Assembly (NCBI RefSeq): GCF_014203355.1 | Contig: NZ_JACHIR010000003.1 | Location: forward strand, 310,001 to 374,000 | DNA length: 64,000 bases | Source of the DNA: Kutzneria kofuensis | GTDB taxonomy: Bacteria; Actinomycetota; Actinomycetes; Mycobacteriales; Pseudonocardiaceae | Direction of reading: 5' to 3' | Shown here: positions 18,365-25,804 of the stretch, in pieces | Position numbering within the stretch: position 1 is the stretch's first letter | Layout of the letters: every line of letters begins with the position of its first letter | Translations under genes and position numbers: made by a program | Notes under the pieces: model-generated | What the model was told of the DNA's origin: nothing | Seen by the model: only the letters and a program-made list of their open reading frames with translations | The model's database searches: none

Positions 18365-19528
18365 GTGCGCACACAAGTCGGGATCATCGGGGCCGGTCCG
18401 GCCGGGCTGCTGCTGTCGCATCTGCTGCACCTGGGCGGCGTCGACTCGGTGGTGATCGAGGAGCGCAGCGAGGACTACGTGCGGCAGCGCGTGCGCGCCG
18501 GCGTGCTGGAGAACACCACCACCGACCTGCTGCGCGAGGTCGGTCTCGGCGAGCGGATGGACCGCGAGGGCCTGGTCCACGGCGGCATCTCGCTCCGCTT
18601 CGACGGCGCCGACCACCGGGTCGACTTCGAGGAGCTGGTCGGCCGCAACGTCACCGTGTACGGGCAGCAGGAAGTCGTGAAGGACCTCATCGCCGCCCGC
18701 AACCGTGACGGTGGCCAGCTCCTGTTCGACGTCAGCGACACCGCCGTGCACGACATCGACACCGACCGGCCGCGCATCACCTTCCGCGATTCCGCCGGGC
18801 AGCCACGGGAACTGCTCTGCGACGTGATCGCCGGCTGCGACGGGTTCCACGGCGTGAGCCGGAAATCCGTGCCGCACGAGGCCTACGACCACGCCTATCC
18901 GTTCGCCTGGCTGGGCATCCTCGCCAAGGCCGCGCCGACGCGGGAGGAGCTCGCGTACACCTACCACGAACGCGGCTTCGCCCTGTACAGCATGCGTTCG
19001 CCGGAGATCACCCGGCTCTACCTCCAGGTCGCTCCGGACGAGAACCTCGACGAGTGGCCGGACGACCGCGTCTGGGCCGAGCTGCACACCCGAATGGCCG
19101 TCGACGGTGAGAGTCCCGTCCTCGAAGGGCCGTTGCTGGACAAGGGAATCACCGCCATGCGCAGCTTCGTCGCCGCGCCCATGCGGCATGGCCGACTGTT
19201 CCTGGCCGGCGACGCCGCCCACATCGTGCCGCCCACCGGCGCCAAGGGCATGAACCTCGCCGTTGCCGACGTCCGGCTGCTGTCGCAGGCGTTGACGGAA
19301 CTCCTCCGGCGCAACGACTCCAGGCTCGTCGAGTCCTATTCGGACACCGCACTGCAACGCGTCTGGCGGGCCGAGGCCTTCTCCTGGTCCATGACGTCCA
19401 TGCTGCACATCCGGCCCGGCGCCGACGCCTTCCAGCGCCAGGTGCAGCTCGCCCAGCTGCGCTACACCGCCGGCAGCCGGGCCGCACTGACCAGCATCGC
19501 CGAGAACTACGTCGGCTTGCCCTGGTAA
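18365..19528 (+). CDS. pobA: 4-hydroxybenzoate 3-monooxygenase
   Basis: 387 residues, close to the usual 390-394. This FAD monooxygenase converts 4-hydroxybenzoate to protocatechuate with NAD(P)H and O2, feeding the beta-ketoadipate route. Motifs: FAD-binding VGIIGAGPAGLLLSHLL, the DG motif AGCDGFHGVSRKSVP, and GD motif GDAAHIVPPTGAKGMNLAVA. The RQRVRAGVLEN segment is typical of PobA. The GTG at 18365 has a perfect AGGAGG upstream and beats the earlier in-frame ATG at 18311. No pca genes are in the window. Confidence 0.94.
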   Translation: MRTQVGIIGAGPAGLLLSHLLHLGGVDSVVIEERSEDYVRQRVRAGVLENTTTDLLREVGLGERMDREGLVHGGISLRFDGADHRVDFEELVGRNVTVYGQQEVVKDLIAARNRDGGQLLFDVSDTAVHDIDTDRPRITFRDSAGQPRELLCDVIAGCDGFHGVSRKSVPHEAYDHAYPFAWLGILAKAAPTREELAYTYHERGFALYSMRSPEITRLYLQVAPDENLDEWPDDRVWAELHTRMAVDGESPVLEGPLLDKGITAMRSFVAAPMRHGRLFLAGDAAHIVPPTGAKGMNLAVADVRLLSQALTELLRRNDSRLVESYSDTALQRVWRAEAFSWSMTSMLHIRPGADAFQRQVQLAQLRYTAGSRAALTSIAENYVGLPW

Positions 19529-19529
19529 T

Positions 19530-19551
19530 TCGAACACGCGTTCGATAGTGT
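19530..19551 (+). promoter_or_regulatory. Perfect SOS (LexA) box with overlapping -10
   Basis: TCGAAC-ACGC-GTTCGA (19530-19545) matches the actinobacterial LexA consensus exactly. TAGTGT (19546-19551) can serve as the -10, which would start transcription at about the ATG at 19559. The gene should be repressed by LexA and induced by DNA damage. Confidence 0.85.
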
Positions 19552-19558
19552 CGAGGGT

Positions 19559-20176
19559 ATGGCGTTGCAAGCTTCACTGTTCGACCAGGCCGAGGCGCCC
19601 GCACTCGGGCCGCTGACCGGCGTCCGCCGCACCCAGCTCACCGAGGGCGCGTGGATCGACGTGCTGCCGGGCTGGCTCACCGGTGCGGACCTGCTGTTCG
19701 AACGGCTGGTCGGGCACGTGCCCTGGTACGCCGAGCGCCGCCAGATGTACGACCGGATCGTCGACGTGCCGAGGCTGGTCTGCTTCTACCGAGAGCACGT
19801 CCCGCTGCCCGATCCGGTGCTGGACCGGGCCCGGGACGCGCTGACCGACCACTACGGCCCGGAGCTGGGGGAGCCGTTCCGCACGGCCGGCATGTGCTAC
19901 TACCGCGACGGCCAGGACAGTGTCGCCTGGCACGGCGACAACACCGGCCGCAAGGTGGACCGAACCATGGTCGCCATCGTGTCGCTGGGCGCACCGAGGG
20001 CGCTCCTGCTCCGCCCCAAGGGCGGCGGCGAGAGCATCCGGCACATGCTCGGCCACGGCGACCTGATCGTCATGGGCGGCACCTGCCAGCGCACCTGGGA
20101 ACACGCCGTGCCCAAGACGGCCAAGCCGGTCGGCCCGCGGATCAGCGTCCAGTTCCGGCCACGGGGTGTGCACTGA
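19559..20176 (+). CDS. AlkB-like 2-oxoglutarate/Fe(II) dioxygenase
   Basis: 205 residues. The Fe(II) ligands are H125 and D127 (WHGDNTGR) and H182 (RTWEHAVPK); 2-oxoglutarate is held by Arg in PRISVQFRPR. It contains CYYRDGQDSVAWHGD, typical of AlkB homologues that reverse 1-methyladenine and 3-methylcytosine lesions in DNA or RNA. A perfect LexA box overlaps its promoter, supporting a DNA-repair role. The 3' end overlaps the convergent SDR gene by 35 bases. Confidence 0.92.
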   Translation: MALQASLFDQAEAPALGPLTGVRRTQLTEGAWIDVLPGWLTGADLLFERLVGHVPWYAERRQMYDRIVDVPRLVCFYREHVPLPDPVLDRARDALTDHYGPELGEPFRTAGMCYYRDGQDSVAWHGDNTGRKVDRTMVAIVSLGAPRALLLRPKGGGESIRHMLGHGDLIVMGGTCQRTWEHAVPKTAKPVGPRISVQFRPRGVH

Positions 20177-21059
20177 GCATCTGCTCGGTGACCTCCCACA
20201 GCCGCTCGGCGTTGGCCGGGTCCAGCGCCCACGCCGCGACGCCGTGCAGCAGGTCCTCCTCGCCGGAGGCCTCGTTGCAGTCCTCGAAGTACCGCCCGCC
20301 GACGCCTTCCAGCAGCGGCGACACCGCCAGCAGCACCGACGTCGCCGCGCCCTGCTGCGGCGTCTTCCAGTCAGAGGTGGAGCTGCGCACCTGGCCACCG
20401 ACGTAGCGCTGGAGGTTGGTGGCGATCGCGCCCGGCATGAGGGCGTTCGCGGTGATGCCGTCGGCCGCCCACCGCCGGGTCGCCTCCACCGCGAACAACA
20501 CGTTGGCGGTCTTGGACTGCCCGTAGGCGGCCCACTCCTCGTACGGGCGGTACGCGAAGTGGATGTCGTCGAAGATCACCGGCGACCGCTTGTTGGCGCT
20601 GGAGCTGACCACCACGATCCGGGCGTTCCCGGCCGCTGCCAAAGCCGGATGCAGGCCGGTCGCCAGCGCGAAGTGGCCGACGTGGTTGGTGGCGAACTGC
20701 ATCTCCCAGCCCTCGGGCGTGTGCTGTTCCGGCATCGCCATCACGCCGGCGTTGTTGACCAGGATGTGCAGCGGCCCGTCCCAGCCCGCCACGAAGTCGG
20801 CGATGGTGCGCCGGTCGGCCAGGTCCACATGCGCCACCCGGACGTCGCCCCCGATCTCGGCGGCGACGCGCCTGCCGGCCTCGACATCACGGACGGCCAG
20901 CGTGACCTCGGCGCCGGCGCGGGCCAGCGTGCGGGCCGTCTCGACGCCGATGCCGGACGCCCCGCCGGTGACGATCGCGCGCCGACTGGACAGCGAGATG
21001 CCGGCGGCCACCTCGTCGGCGGTGGAGGCGAACCCGAACGGAGTCGTGATACGTGTCAT
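20142..21059 (-). CDS. Short-chain dehydrogenase/reductase
   Basis: 305 residues, classical SDR. Cofactor loop TGGASGIGVETARTL (TGxxxGxG), NNAG as LVNNAGVMAMPE, catalytic Ser in VVVSSSANK and YxxxK in AAYGQSKTA. It resembles the retinol-dehydrogenase-like group of actinomycete SDRs. The ATG at 21059 (MTRITTPFGF) is taken as start; another in-frame ATG lies at 21065. The divergent XRE regulator shares the upstream region and probably controls it. Confidence 0.9.
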   Translation of the reverse strand: MTRITTPFGFASTADEVAAGISLSSRRAIVTGGASGIGVETARTLARAGAEVTLAVRDVEAGRRVAAEIGGDVRVAHVDLADRRTIADFVAGWDGPLHILVNNAGVMAMPEQHTPEGWEMQFATNHVGHFALATGLHPALAAAGNARIVVVSSSANKRSPVIFDDIHFAYRPYEEWAAYGQSKTANVLFAVEATRRWAADGITANALMPGAIATNLQRYVGGQVRSSTSDWKTPQQGAATSVLLAVSPLLEGVGGRYFEDCNEASGEEDLLHGVAAWALDPANAERLWEVTEQMLSAHPVAGTGR

Positions 21060-21108
21060 GGGCATCAGCCTGCGACCGTCCACATGGGCCAGCCAGTGCT
21101 CCGTGGAT

Positions 21109-21123
21109 CCTGGTACCGCCAGG
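21109..21123. promoter_or_regulatory. Candidate operator of the XRE/MmyB-type regulator
   Basis: CCTGG-TACCG-CCAGG, an inverted repeat with 5-base arms, lies in the divergent space between the SDR and the regulator. It is a plausible shared site; the arms are short. Confidence 0.4.
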
Positions 21124-21162
21124 GACAGTCACACCGGCCGGACCCGACCTAACCTGGAAAGC

Positions 21163-21969
21163 ATGGACACGCGACTCGGCGAGTACCTGCGGGCCCGCCG
21201 CGAACTGCTGCGCCCGCAGGACGTGGGGCTGCCCGAGCAGGGCCGGCGCCGGGTGCCGGGGCTGCGCCGCGAGGAGCTGGCGATGCTCGCCGGCATCAGC
21301 AGCGACTACTACCTGCGGCTGGAGCAGGGGCGCGACCAGAACCCGTCCGAGCAGGTGCTGGAGTCCATCGCGCGAGCGTTGCAGCTGGACCAGGAGGCGA
21401 CGGCGCACCTGCACGCCCTCGCCCGGCCGCACGTGCGGAAGAAGCCGGCCCGCAAGGTGGAAAAGGCGTCCGAGGGCATCCGGCAGCTGGTGATGTCGTG
21501 GACGGACACGCCCGCGTACGTGCAGAGCCGACTCCATGACGTGCTCGTGGCCAACCCGATGGCCACCGCGCTGTGCCCCAGCTACCGCGAGGGCGTGAAC
21601 ATGCTCCGGGAGGCGTTCCTCAACCCGGCCGTGCGCGCGATGTACCGGCGGGACTGGGATGCCATCCTCGCCGGCACCGTCGCCGGGCTGCGGGCCCTGG
21701 TCGGCCCCGACGTCGACGACCCCGCGTTGGCCGAGCTGGTCGGGGAGCTGTCCGTACGGAGCGAGGAGTTCCGCCGGCTGTGGGCCCGGCACGACGTCCG
21801 TCGCCGCACCAGCGGCGTCTCGTACCTCATGCACCCGATGGTCGGCGAACTGGACCTACGGCACGAAAAGCTCGCCGTGACCGGCGCCGACGGGCAGATT
21901 CTGGTGGTTTATCACGCCGAACCGGACAGTCGGTCCGCCCAGGCGCTGTCCCTGCTGCGGGCTCTGTAG
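21163..21969 (+). CDS. XRE-family regulator with MmyB-like ligand domain
   Basis: 268 residues. The N-terminal XRE helix-turn-helix reads LGEYLRARRELLRP, RRVPGLRREELAMLAGIS and YYLRLEQGRDQNPS. The C-terminal MmyB-like domain (about 100-268) includes NMLREAFLNPAVRAMYRRDW and PMVGELDLRHEKL. This common actinobacterial architecture typically represses a divergent oxidoreductase, here the SDR. The ATG has a GGAAAG ribosome site. Confidence 0.9.
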   Translation: MDTRLGEYLRARRELLRPQDVGLPEQGRRRVPGLRREELAMLAGISSDYYLRLEQGRDQNPSEQVLESIARALQLDQEATAHLHALARPHVRKKPARKVEKASEGIRQLVMSWTDTPAYVQSRLHDVLVANPMATALCPSYREGVNMLREAFLNPAVRAMYRRDWDAILAGTVAGLRALVGPDVDDPALAELVGELSVRSEEFRRLWARHDVRRRTSGVSYLMHPMVGELDLRHEKLAVTGADGQILVVYHAEPDSRSAQALSLLRAL

Positions 21970-22004
21970 AGTTCTCCCGTCGTCTCAACGACGAAGGGGG
22001 AGAA

Positions 22005-23417
22005 GTGCGCCGATTAGTCGTGCTCACCGCGGCGGTCGCGGTGGCCGTGCCGGCATTGGTCGCGTCCACGGTGAACGCGTCGGCCGTCGGGGGGAAGCCG
22101 ACGCTCGACCCGGCCGCGGTGGCCGGCTCGATGAGCTATCTGGAGCAGGCCTACGGCGTCAGTCCGGCCGAGGCGCTGCGCCGATTGGAGCTGCAGCTCG
22201 ACGCCACGCGGTTGGACACCACGTTGCGCGCCAAGGCTTCCGCCAGCTACGGCGGCATGGCGCTGGACCAGCAGCACGGCGGCGTGCTCACTGTGGACGC
22301 CACGGATCCGGCCGCGGTCAAGCCGTTCCTGGCCCAGCTGCCGGACCGCTCGCACGTGCGCACCCGAACCGTGGCGCATTCCCTGGCGGAGCTGACCAGC
22401 ACCCGCGATCAGCTCGCCCAGCAGGTCGCCGCCGGCGCGGATTCCGAGTACCTGCCGGCCGTCGACCAGCAGGACAACAACGTCGTGCTGTGGCGGCGCA
22501 CGCCGGGTGCCGCCGCGCCCAGGGCGATGGCCCAGGGCGGCGTCGTCGTGAAGGACCTGCCGATCCCGAAGCCGTTGTCCGGCCCGGTCGACTGGGGCTA
22601 CTGCCATCCGCTGTTCTGTAGCGACTACGGTCCGATGCGCGGCGGCCTGCGGCTGGACTACACCCGTGACGACGGCAGCATGGGCGGCTGCACCACCAGC
22701 TTCAACGTGCGGTCCACCGGCGGCGGCTTCCCGAACAACACCGCCTGGGTCCTCACCGCCGGGCACTGCGCCCAGAACAAGTCGAACTTCACGCCGACCC
22801 AGCACAACGGAACGCCGGTCGTGAACCAGCACGGCGTGGAGAAGTACGCCTACCCGTACGACTACCAGTTCGTGCAGTACGTCGACCAGGCCACCGCCGA
22901 CAAGTGGCTCAACAGCCAGACCCCGCACAACGAGGTCCTGCTGTACTGCCGCCCCGGCGGCCTGGACTCCACGCAGGCGTGCGACGGCGCGGACTCGGTG
23001 TCGGCGAACCAGTCGATCACCGGCATCCACCCGCTGGCCGACATCAAGCCCGGCTGGGTGGTCTGCGCCGACGGTTCGGCGTCGAACAGGCGGAACTACC
23101 CGCAGGCCGTGGACAGCGGCGCCGGCGTCGACTACCTGCCCGGCACCCGCTGCGGCCAGGTGACGTCCACCGACGTCGGCATCAACACCAACATCTGCGC
23201 CCGCCCCGGCGACAGTGGCGGTCCGCTGTTCAGCCAGGTCGACAACACCGCGCTCGGCATCCTGGAGGGCAACCTGCCCGGCCAGAACTTCAGCGGGCCG
23301 TGCACCAGCGGCGAGGCCAACAACTACTCGCCGATCGGCACGATCCTCGACGACGTCAACGCGTTCAGCGGCGGCAAGGGCGCGCACTTCGAGGTGATCA
23401 CCACCCCGAACGGCTAG
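22005..23417 (+). CDS. Secreted S1-family serine protease
   Basis: 470 residues. A signal peptide (VRRLVVLTAAVAVAVPALVA) and an N-terminal pro-region (to about residue 190) precede a chymotrypsin-like domain. His lies in WVLTAGHCAQN and the nucleophile Ser in ICARPGDSGGPLF; the Asp is probably in YPYDYQFVQY. Several Cys pairs are present (WGYCHPLFC; LLYCRPGG). The catalytic part resembles streptogrisin-like enzymes with a long insertion. The GTG at 22005 has AAGGGGGAG upstream; the frame is open much further upstream only by chance. The end overlaps the next convergent gene by 4 bases. Confidence 0.88.
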   Translation: MRRLVVLTAAVAVAVPALVASTVNASAVGGKPTLDPAAVAGSMSYLEQAYGVSPAEALRRLELQLDATRLDTTLRAKASASYGGMALDQQHGGVLTVDATDPAAVKPFLAQLPDRSHVRTRTVAHSLAELTSTRDQLAQQVAAGADSEYLPAVDQQDNNVVLWRRTPGAAAPRAMAQGGVVVKDLPIPKPLSGPVDWGYCHPLFCSDYGPMRGGLRLDYTRDDGSMGGCTTSFNVRSTGGGFPNNTAWVLTAGHCAQNKSNFTPTQHNGTPVVNQHGVEKYAYPYDYQFVQYVDQATADKWLNSQTPHNEVLLYCRPGGLDSTQACDGADSVSANQSITGIHPLADIKPGWVVCADGSASNRRNYPQAVDSGAGVDYLPGTRCGQVTSTDVGINTNICARPGDSGGPLFSQVDNTALGILEGNLPGQNFSGPCTSGEANNYSPIGTILDDVNAFSGGKGAHFEVITTPNG

Positions 23418-24967
23418 AACACGAGCCGGTTGGCGGCGCCGATGACCGACTTGTAGGCGCCGCCCCAGGTGGCGCGGGCCAGCGCGGCCCGCGCCGCGTT
23501 GCCGCCAGGGCCGCCGTGCACGCCGCCGCCGGGATGGGCCGAGGAACCGGCCAGAAAGAGGCGGTCGACGGGCGTGTCGGCGCGGCCGAGTCCCGGCGTG
23601 GGCCGGAAGACGAGCTGCTGACCGATGATCGCCGAACCGCCGCTGACGGTGCCGGTGAAGTCGTCCGGGCCCTGTACGTGCCGGGCGATGATCCGGTCGG
23701 CGAACCCGGGGGCATGCTTCTCCACGACCTGCTGGATCTTGTCCGCGAACCGCGTGACCCGGTCCTTGGTCCAGCGTTGTCCTTGCGGCACATGGGTGTA
23801 CGCCCAGACGGACTCGGTGCCGGCGGGGGAGCGGGTCGGGTCGGCGGTCGTGGTCTGGCCGAGGAGCAGGAACGGGTTGCGGGGCGTGCGACCCATCGCC
23901 AGGTCCATGGAAGTGCCGGACATCATGTCCATGTCGCCGCCGAGATGCACGACACCCGCGTGCGCGGCTTCCTCTGCCGTCCACGGAATTGGGCCGCTCA
24001 GTGCCCAGTTCACCTTGATGGTGGCCGGATCCCAGTGGAACTTCTGTAGGTCCTTGAGCAGTCGTGACGGAAGGTGTTGCGCCGCAACGAGGTCTCGGTA
24101 GAGATGCGGCGCGGGAACATCGGCGAGCACCGCCTTGGTCGCCCGGACGGCGTCGCCCTCGTGGTCCCGGACGCCGACCGCCGTCCCGCGCGCGATCAGG
24201 ACCTCGGTCACCCGCCGACCACATTCCACCTGTCCGCCAACGGATTCCAGCCTTCTCAGCAAGGCCGCCGTCAGTTGACCCGCGCCGCCCTCGGGCGTCG
24301 GATAGCCGAGGTCCTGGCCGACCATCGCCAGCAGCCAGCCGAACACCCCGCTGCCGGCGCTGTCGATCCCGGCGTCGGCGTGCATCGCGTTGCCGTTCAC
24401 CAGAAGCTTCGCGCCTTCGCCGGCGAACCGCTCCTCGACCAGCACTCGCGACGACAACGTCAGCATCCTCGCCAGCCGCAGCGCGTCCGCGGATCCCGCC
24501 GCCCGTAACAACTTCCCGGCCGCGGCCACCGGCGGGAACGGCCGCAGCAGCGCTTCCACCAGCGGCGTCCGCACCTTCAGCCACTCGTCGTGCATCGCCC
24601 GCCAGGCGTCCGCGTCACCGACGTCGAACTGAGCCACCGACGCCATCGTCCGCGCGATGTCCCTCGCCAGCACGACCCCGCGCCCGTCCGGCAGCACGTG
24701 CGCCAGCACGTCCTCGGCGTGCCGCCACCGCAGCCCGTGCCGCTCCAACTGCAGGTCCGCGAACACCGGCGACGCCGCGGCCAGCGGGTACGACGAGCTG
24801 TACAGGTCCGTCACGAAGCCGGGCGCCGTCACCTCCGCGCTGCGCACCGAACCGCCCGGCTCGTCGGTCGCCTCCAGGACCAGCACCCGCCAGCCCGCGT
24901 CGGCCAGCAGGTTCGCCGCGACCAACCCGTTGTGCCCGGCCCCGACGATCACCGCGTCGAAGTCCAT
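23414..24967 (-). CDS. FAD-dependent oxidoreductase, phytoene-dehydrogenase-like
   Basis: 517 residues. The N-terminal dinucleotide fold is DFDAVIVGAGHNGLVAANLL with a downstream EATDEPGGSVRS; the C-terminal FAD motif is LFLAGSSAHPGGGVHGGPG. This belongs to the CrtI/NAD(P)-binding phytoene-desaturase-like superfamily that includes mammalian PYROXD2. No carotenoid genes are nearby, so the substrate is unknown. AGGAGG precedes the ATG. The start is only 22 bases from the divergent HAD gene, so promoters must overlap or lie inside the neighbouring gene. Confidence 0.88.
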   Translation of the reverse strand: MDFDAVIVGAGHNGLVAANLLADAGWRVLVLEATDEPGGSVRSAEVTAPGFVTDLYSSSYPLAAASPVFADLQLERHGLRWRHAEDVLAHVLPDGRGVVLARDIARTMASVAQFDVGDADAWRAMHDEWLKVRTPLVEALLRPFPPVAAAGKLLRAAGSADALRLARMLTLSSRVLVEERFAGEGAKLLVNGNAMHADAGIDSAGSGVFGWLLAMVGQDLGYPTPEGGAGQLTAALLRRLESVGGQVECGRRVTEVLIARGTAVGVRDHEGDAVRATKAVLADVPAPHLYRDLVAAQHLPSRLLKDLQKFHWDPATIKVNWALSGPIPWTAEEAAHAGVVHLGGDMDMMSGTSMDLAMGRTPRNPFLLLGQTTTADPTRSPAGTESVWAYTHVPQGQRWTKDRVTRFADKIQQVVEKHAPGFADRIIARHVQGPDDFTGTVSGGSAIIGQQLVFRPTPGLGRADTPVDRLFLAGSSAHPGGGVHGGPGGNAARAALARATWGGAYKSVIGAANRLVF

Positions 24968-24989
24968 GCCCCCTCCTAGGATCGGCCTC

Positions 24990-25628
24990 ATGCTCGCCCT
25001 CTTCGATCTTGACGGTACGCTCGCCGACCGCCGTGCCGGCCAGCACGCCTGGTCGGTGGAGTTCTGCGCCGACCACGGGTTCGATCCCGCCGAGGTCGAC
25101 TGGCTCATGGCGGCCGACGGCAACGGGATGGTGACCAAGGAGGAGTACTTCGGCCGGGTCCGTGAGCGCTACGGGCTGGCGAGGTCCGTCGACGACCTGT
25201 GGCGGCAGTACCGCGACCGGCAGCCGACGCTGGTCCCCGCGTACGAGGGCATGCTCGACGGCCTGGAGCGGCTGCGCGCCGCCGGCTGGCGCATCGGCGT
25301 GGTCACCAACGGCTACGAGGACGTGCAGACCCTCACCCTGACCAGCTCCGGCATCGCCGAGCACGTGGACGGCTGGGCGATCTCCGCCGCCGAGAACGTC
25401 CGCAAGCCGGACGTCCGCCTGTTCGAGATCGCGGCCGCGCGGGCCGGCGCGCCGCTCGGGGACGGCTGGATGGTCGGCGACAACGCAGGCGCCGACATCG
25501 GCGGCGGCCGCGCCGCGGGCCTGCGCACCGCCTGGGTGCACCACGACCGCTCGTGGCCGGCCGAACTCGACGTGCCGGATCACATCGTCGCCGGGGCGGT
25601 GGAGGTGGTTCCGCTCATTCTGCGCTGA
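24990..25628 (+). CDS. HAD-family hydrolase (phosphatase-like)
   Basis: 212 residues with the four HAD motifs: I FDLDGTLAD (nucleophile Asp6), II GVVTNGYE, III RKPDVRLFE, IV VGDNAGADIGG. A helical cap lies between motifs I and II (subclass IA). The fold suggests a small-molecule phosphatase; the substrate is unknown. The gene stands alone, with the secreted GH59 gene 176 bases downstream. Confidence 0.9.
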   Translation: MLALFDLDGTLADRRAGQHAWSVEFCADHGFDPAEVDWLMAADGNGMVTKEEYFGRVRERYGLARSVDDLWRQYRDRQPTLVPAYEGMLDGLERLRAAGWRIGVVTNGYEDVQTLTLTSSGIAEHVDGWAISAAENVRKPDVRLFEIAAARAGAPLGDGWMVGDNAGADIGGGRAAGLRTAWVHHDRSWPAELDVPDHIVAGAVEVVPLILR

Positions 25629-25762
25629 CGGCGGCCCGGGATCATCCATACTCAACCGGACGTTTCGGACGAGGGGGGTGACGTGCGGGCCGGCCTCAAC
25701 TGTCAACGCGTCATCCTTGTCCGCCCCTGGGGGACCGGGCAGCATGAGGGGTGCGCCATCGC

Positions 25763-25776
25763 TGACAACGATGTCA
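25763..25776. promoter_or_regulatory. LacI-type operator-like site before the GH59 gene
   Basis: TGACAACGATGTCA is a near-perfect palindrome (one mismatch from TGACAACGTTGTCA, a shape common to actinobacterial LacI-family operators of sugar genes). It lies 29 bases before the GH59 ATG. No LacI-family gene is in the window. The rest of the 25629-25804 gap shows no gene. Confidence 0.5.
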
Positions 25777-25804
25777 AAGCACCGCCGCCACGGTGCCAGG
25801 ATGA

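Noticed and set aside
19522-19560. Reading the SOS box as a terminator of pobA
   Set aside because: The arms are only 6 bases and match the LexA consensus exactly; no U-tract follows.
22014-24584. 856-codon minus-strand frame crossing the S1 protease and the FAD gene
   Set aside because: It spans two real genes on opposite strands and has composition typical of third-position GC shadows.
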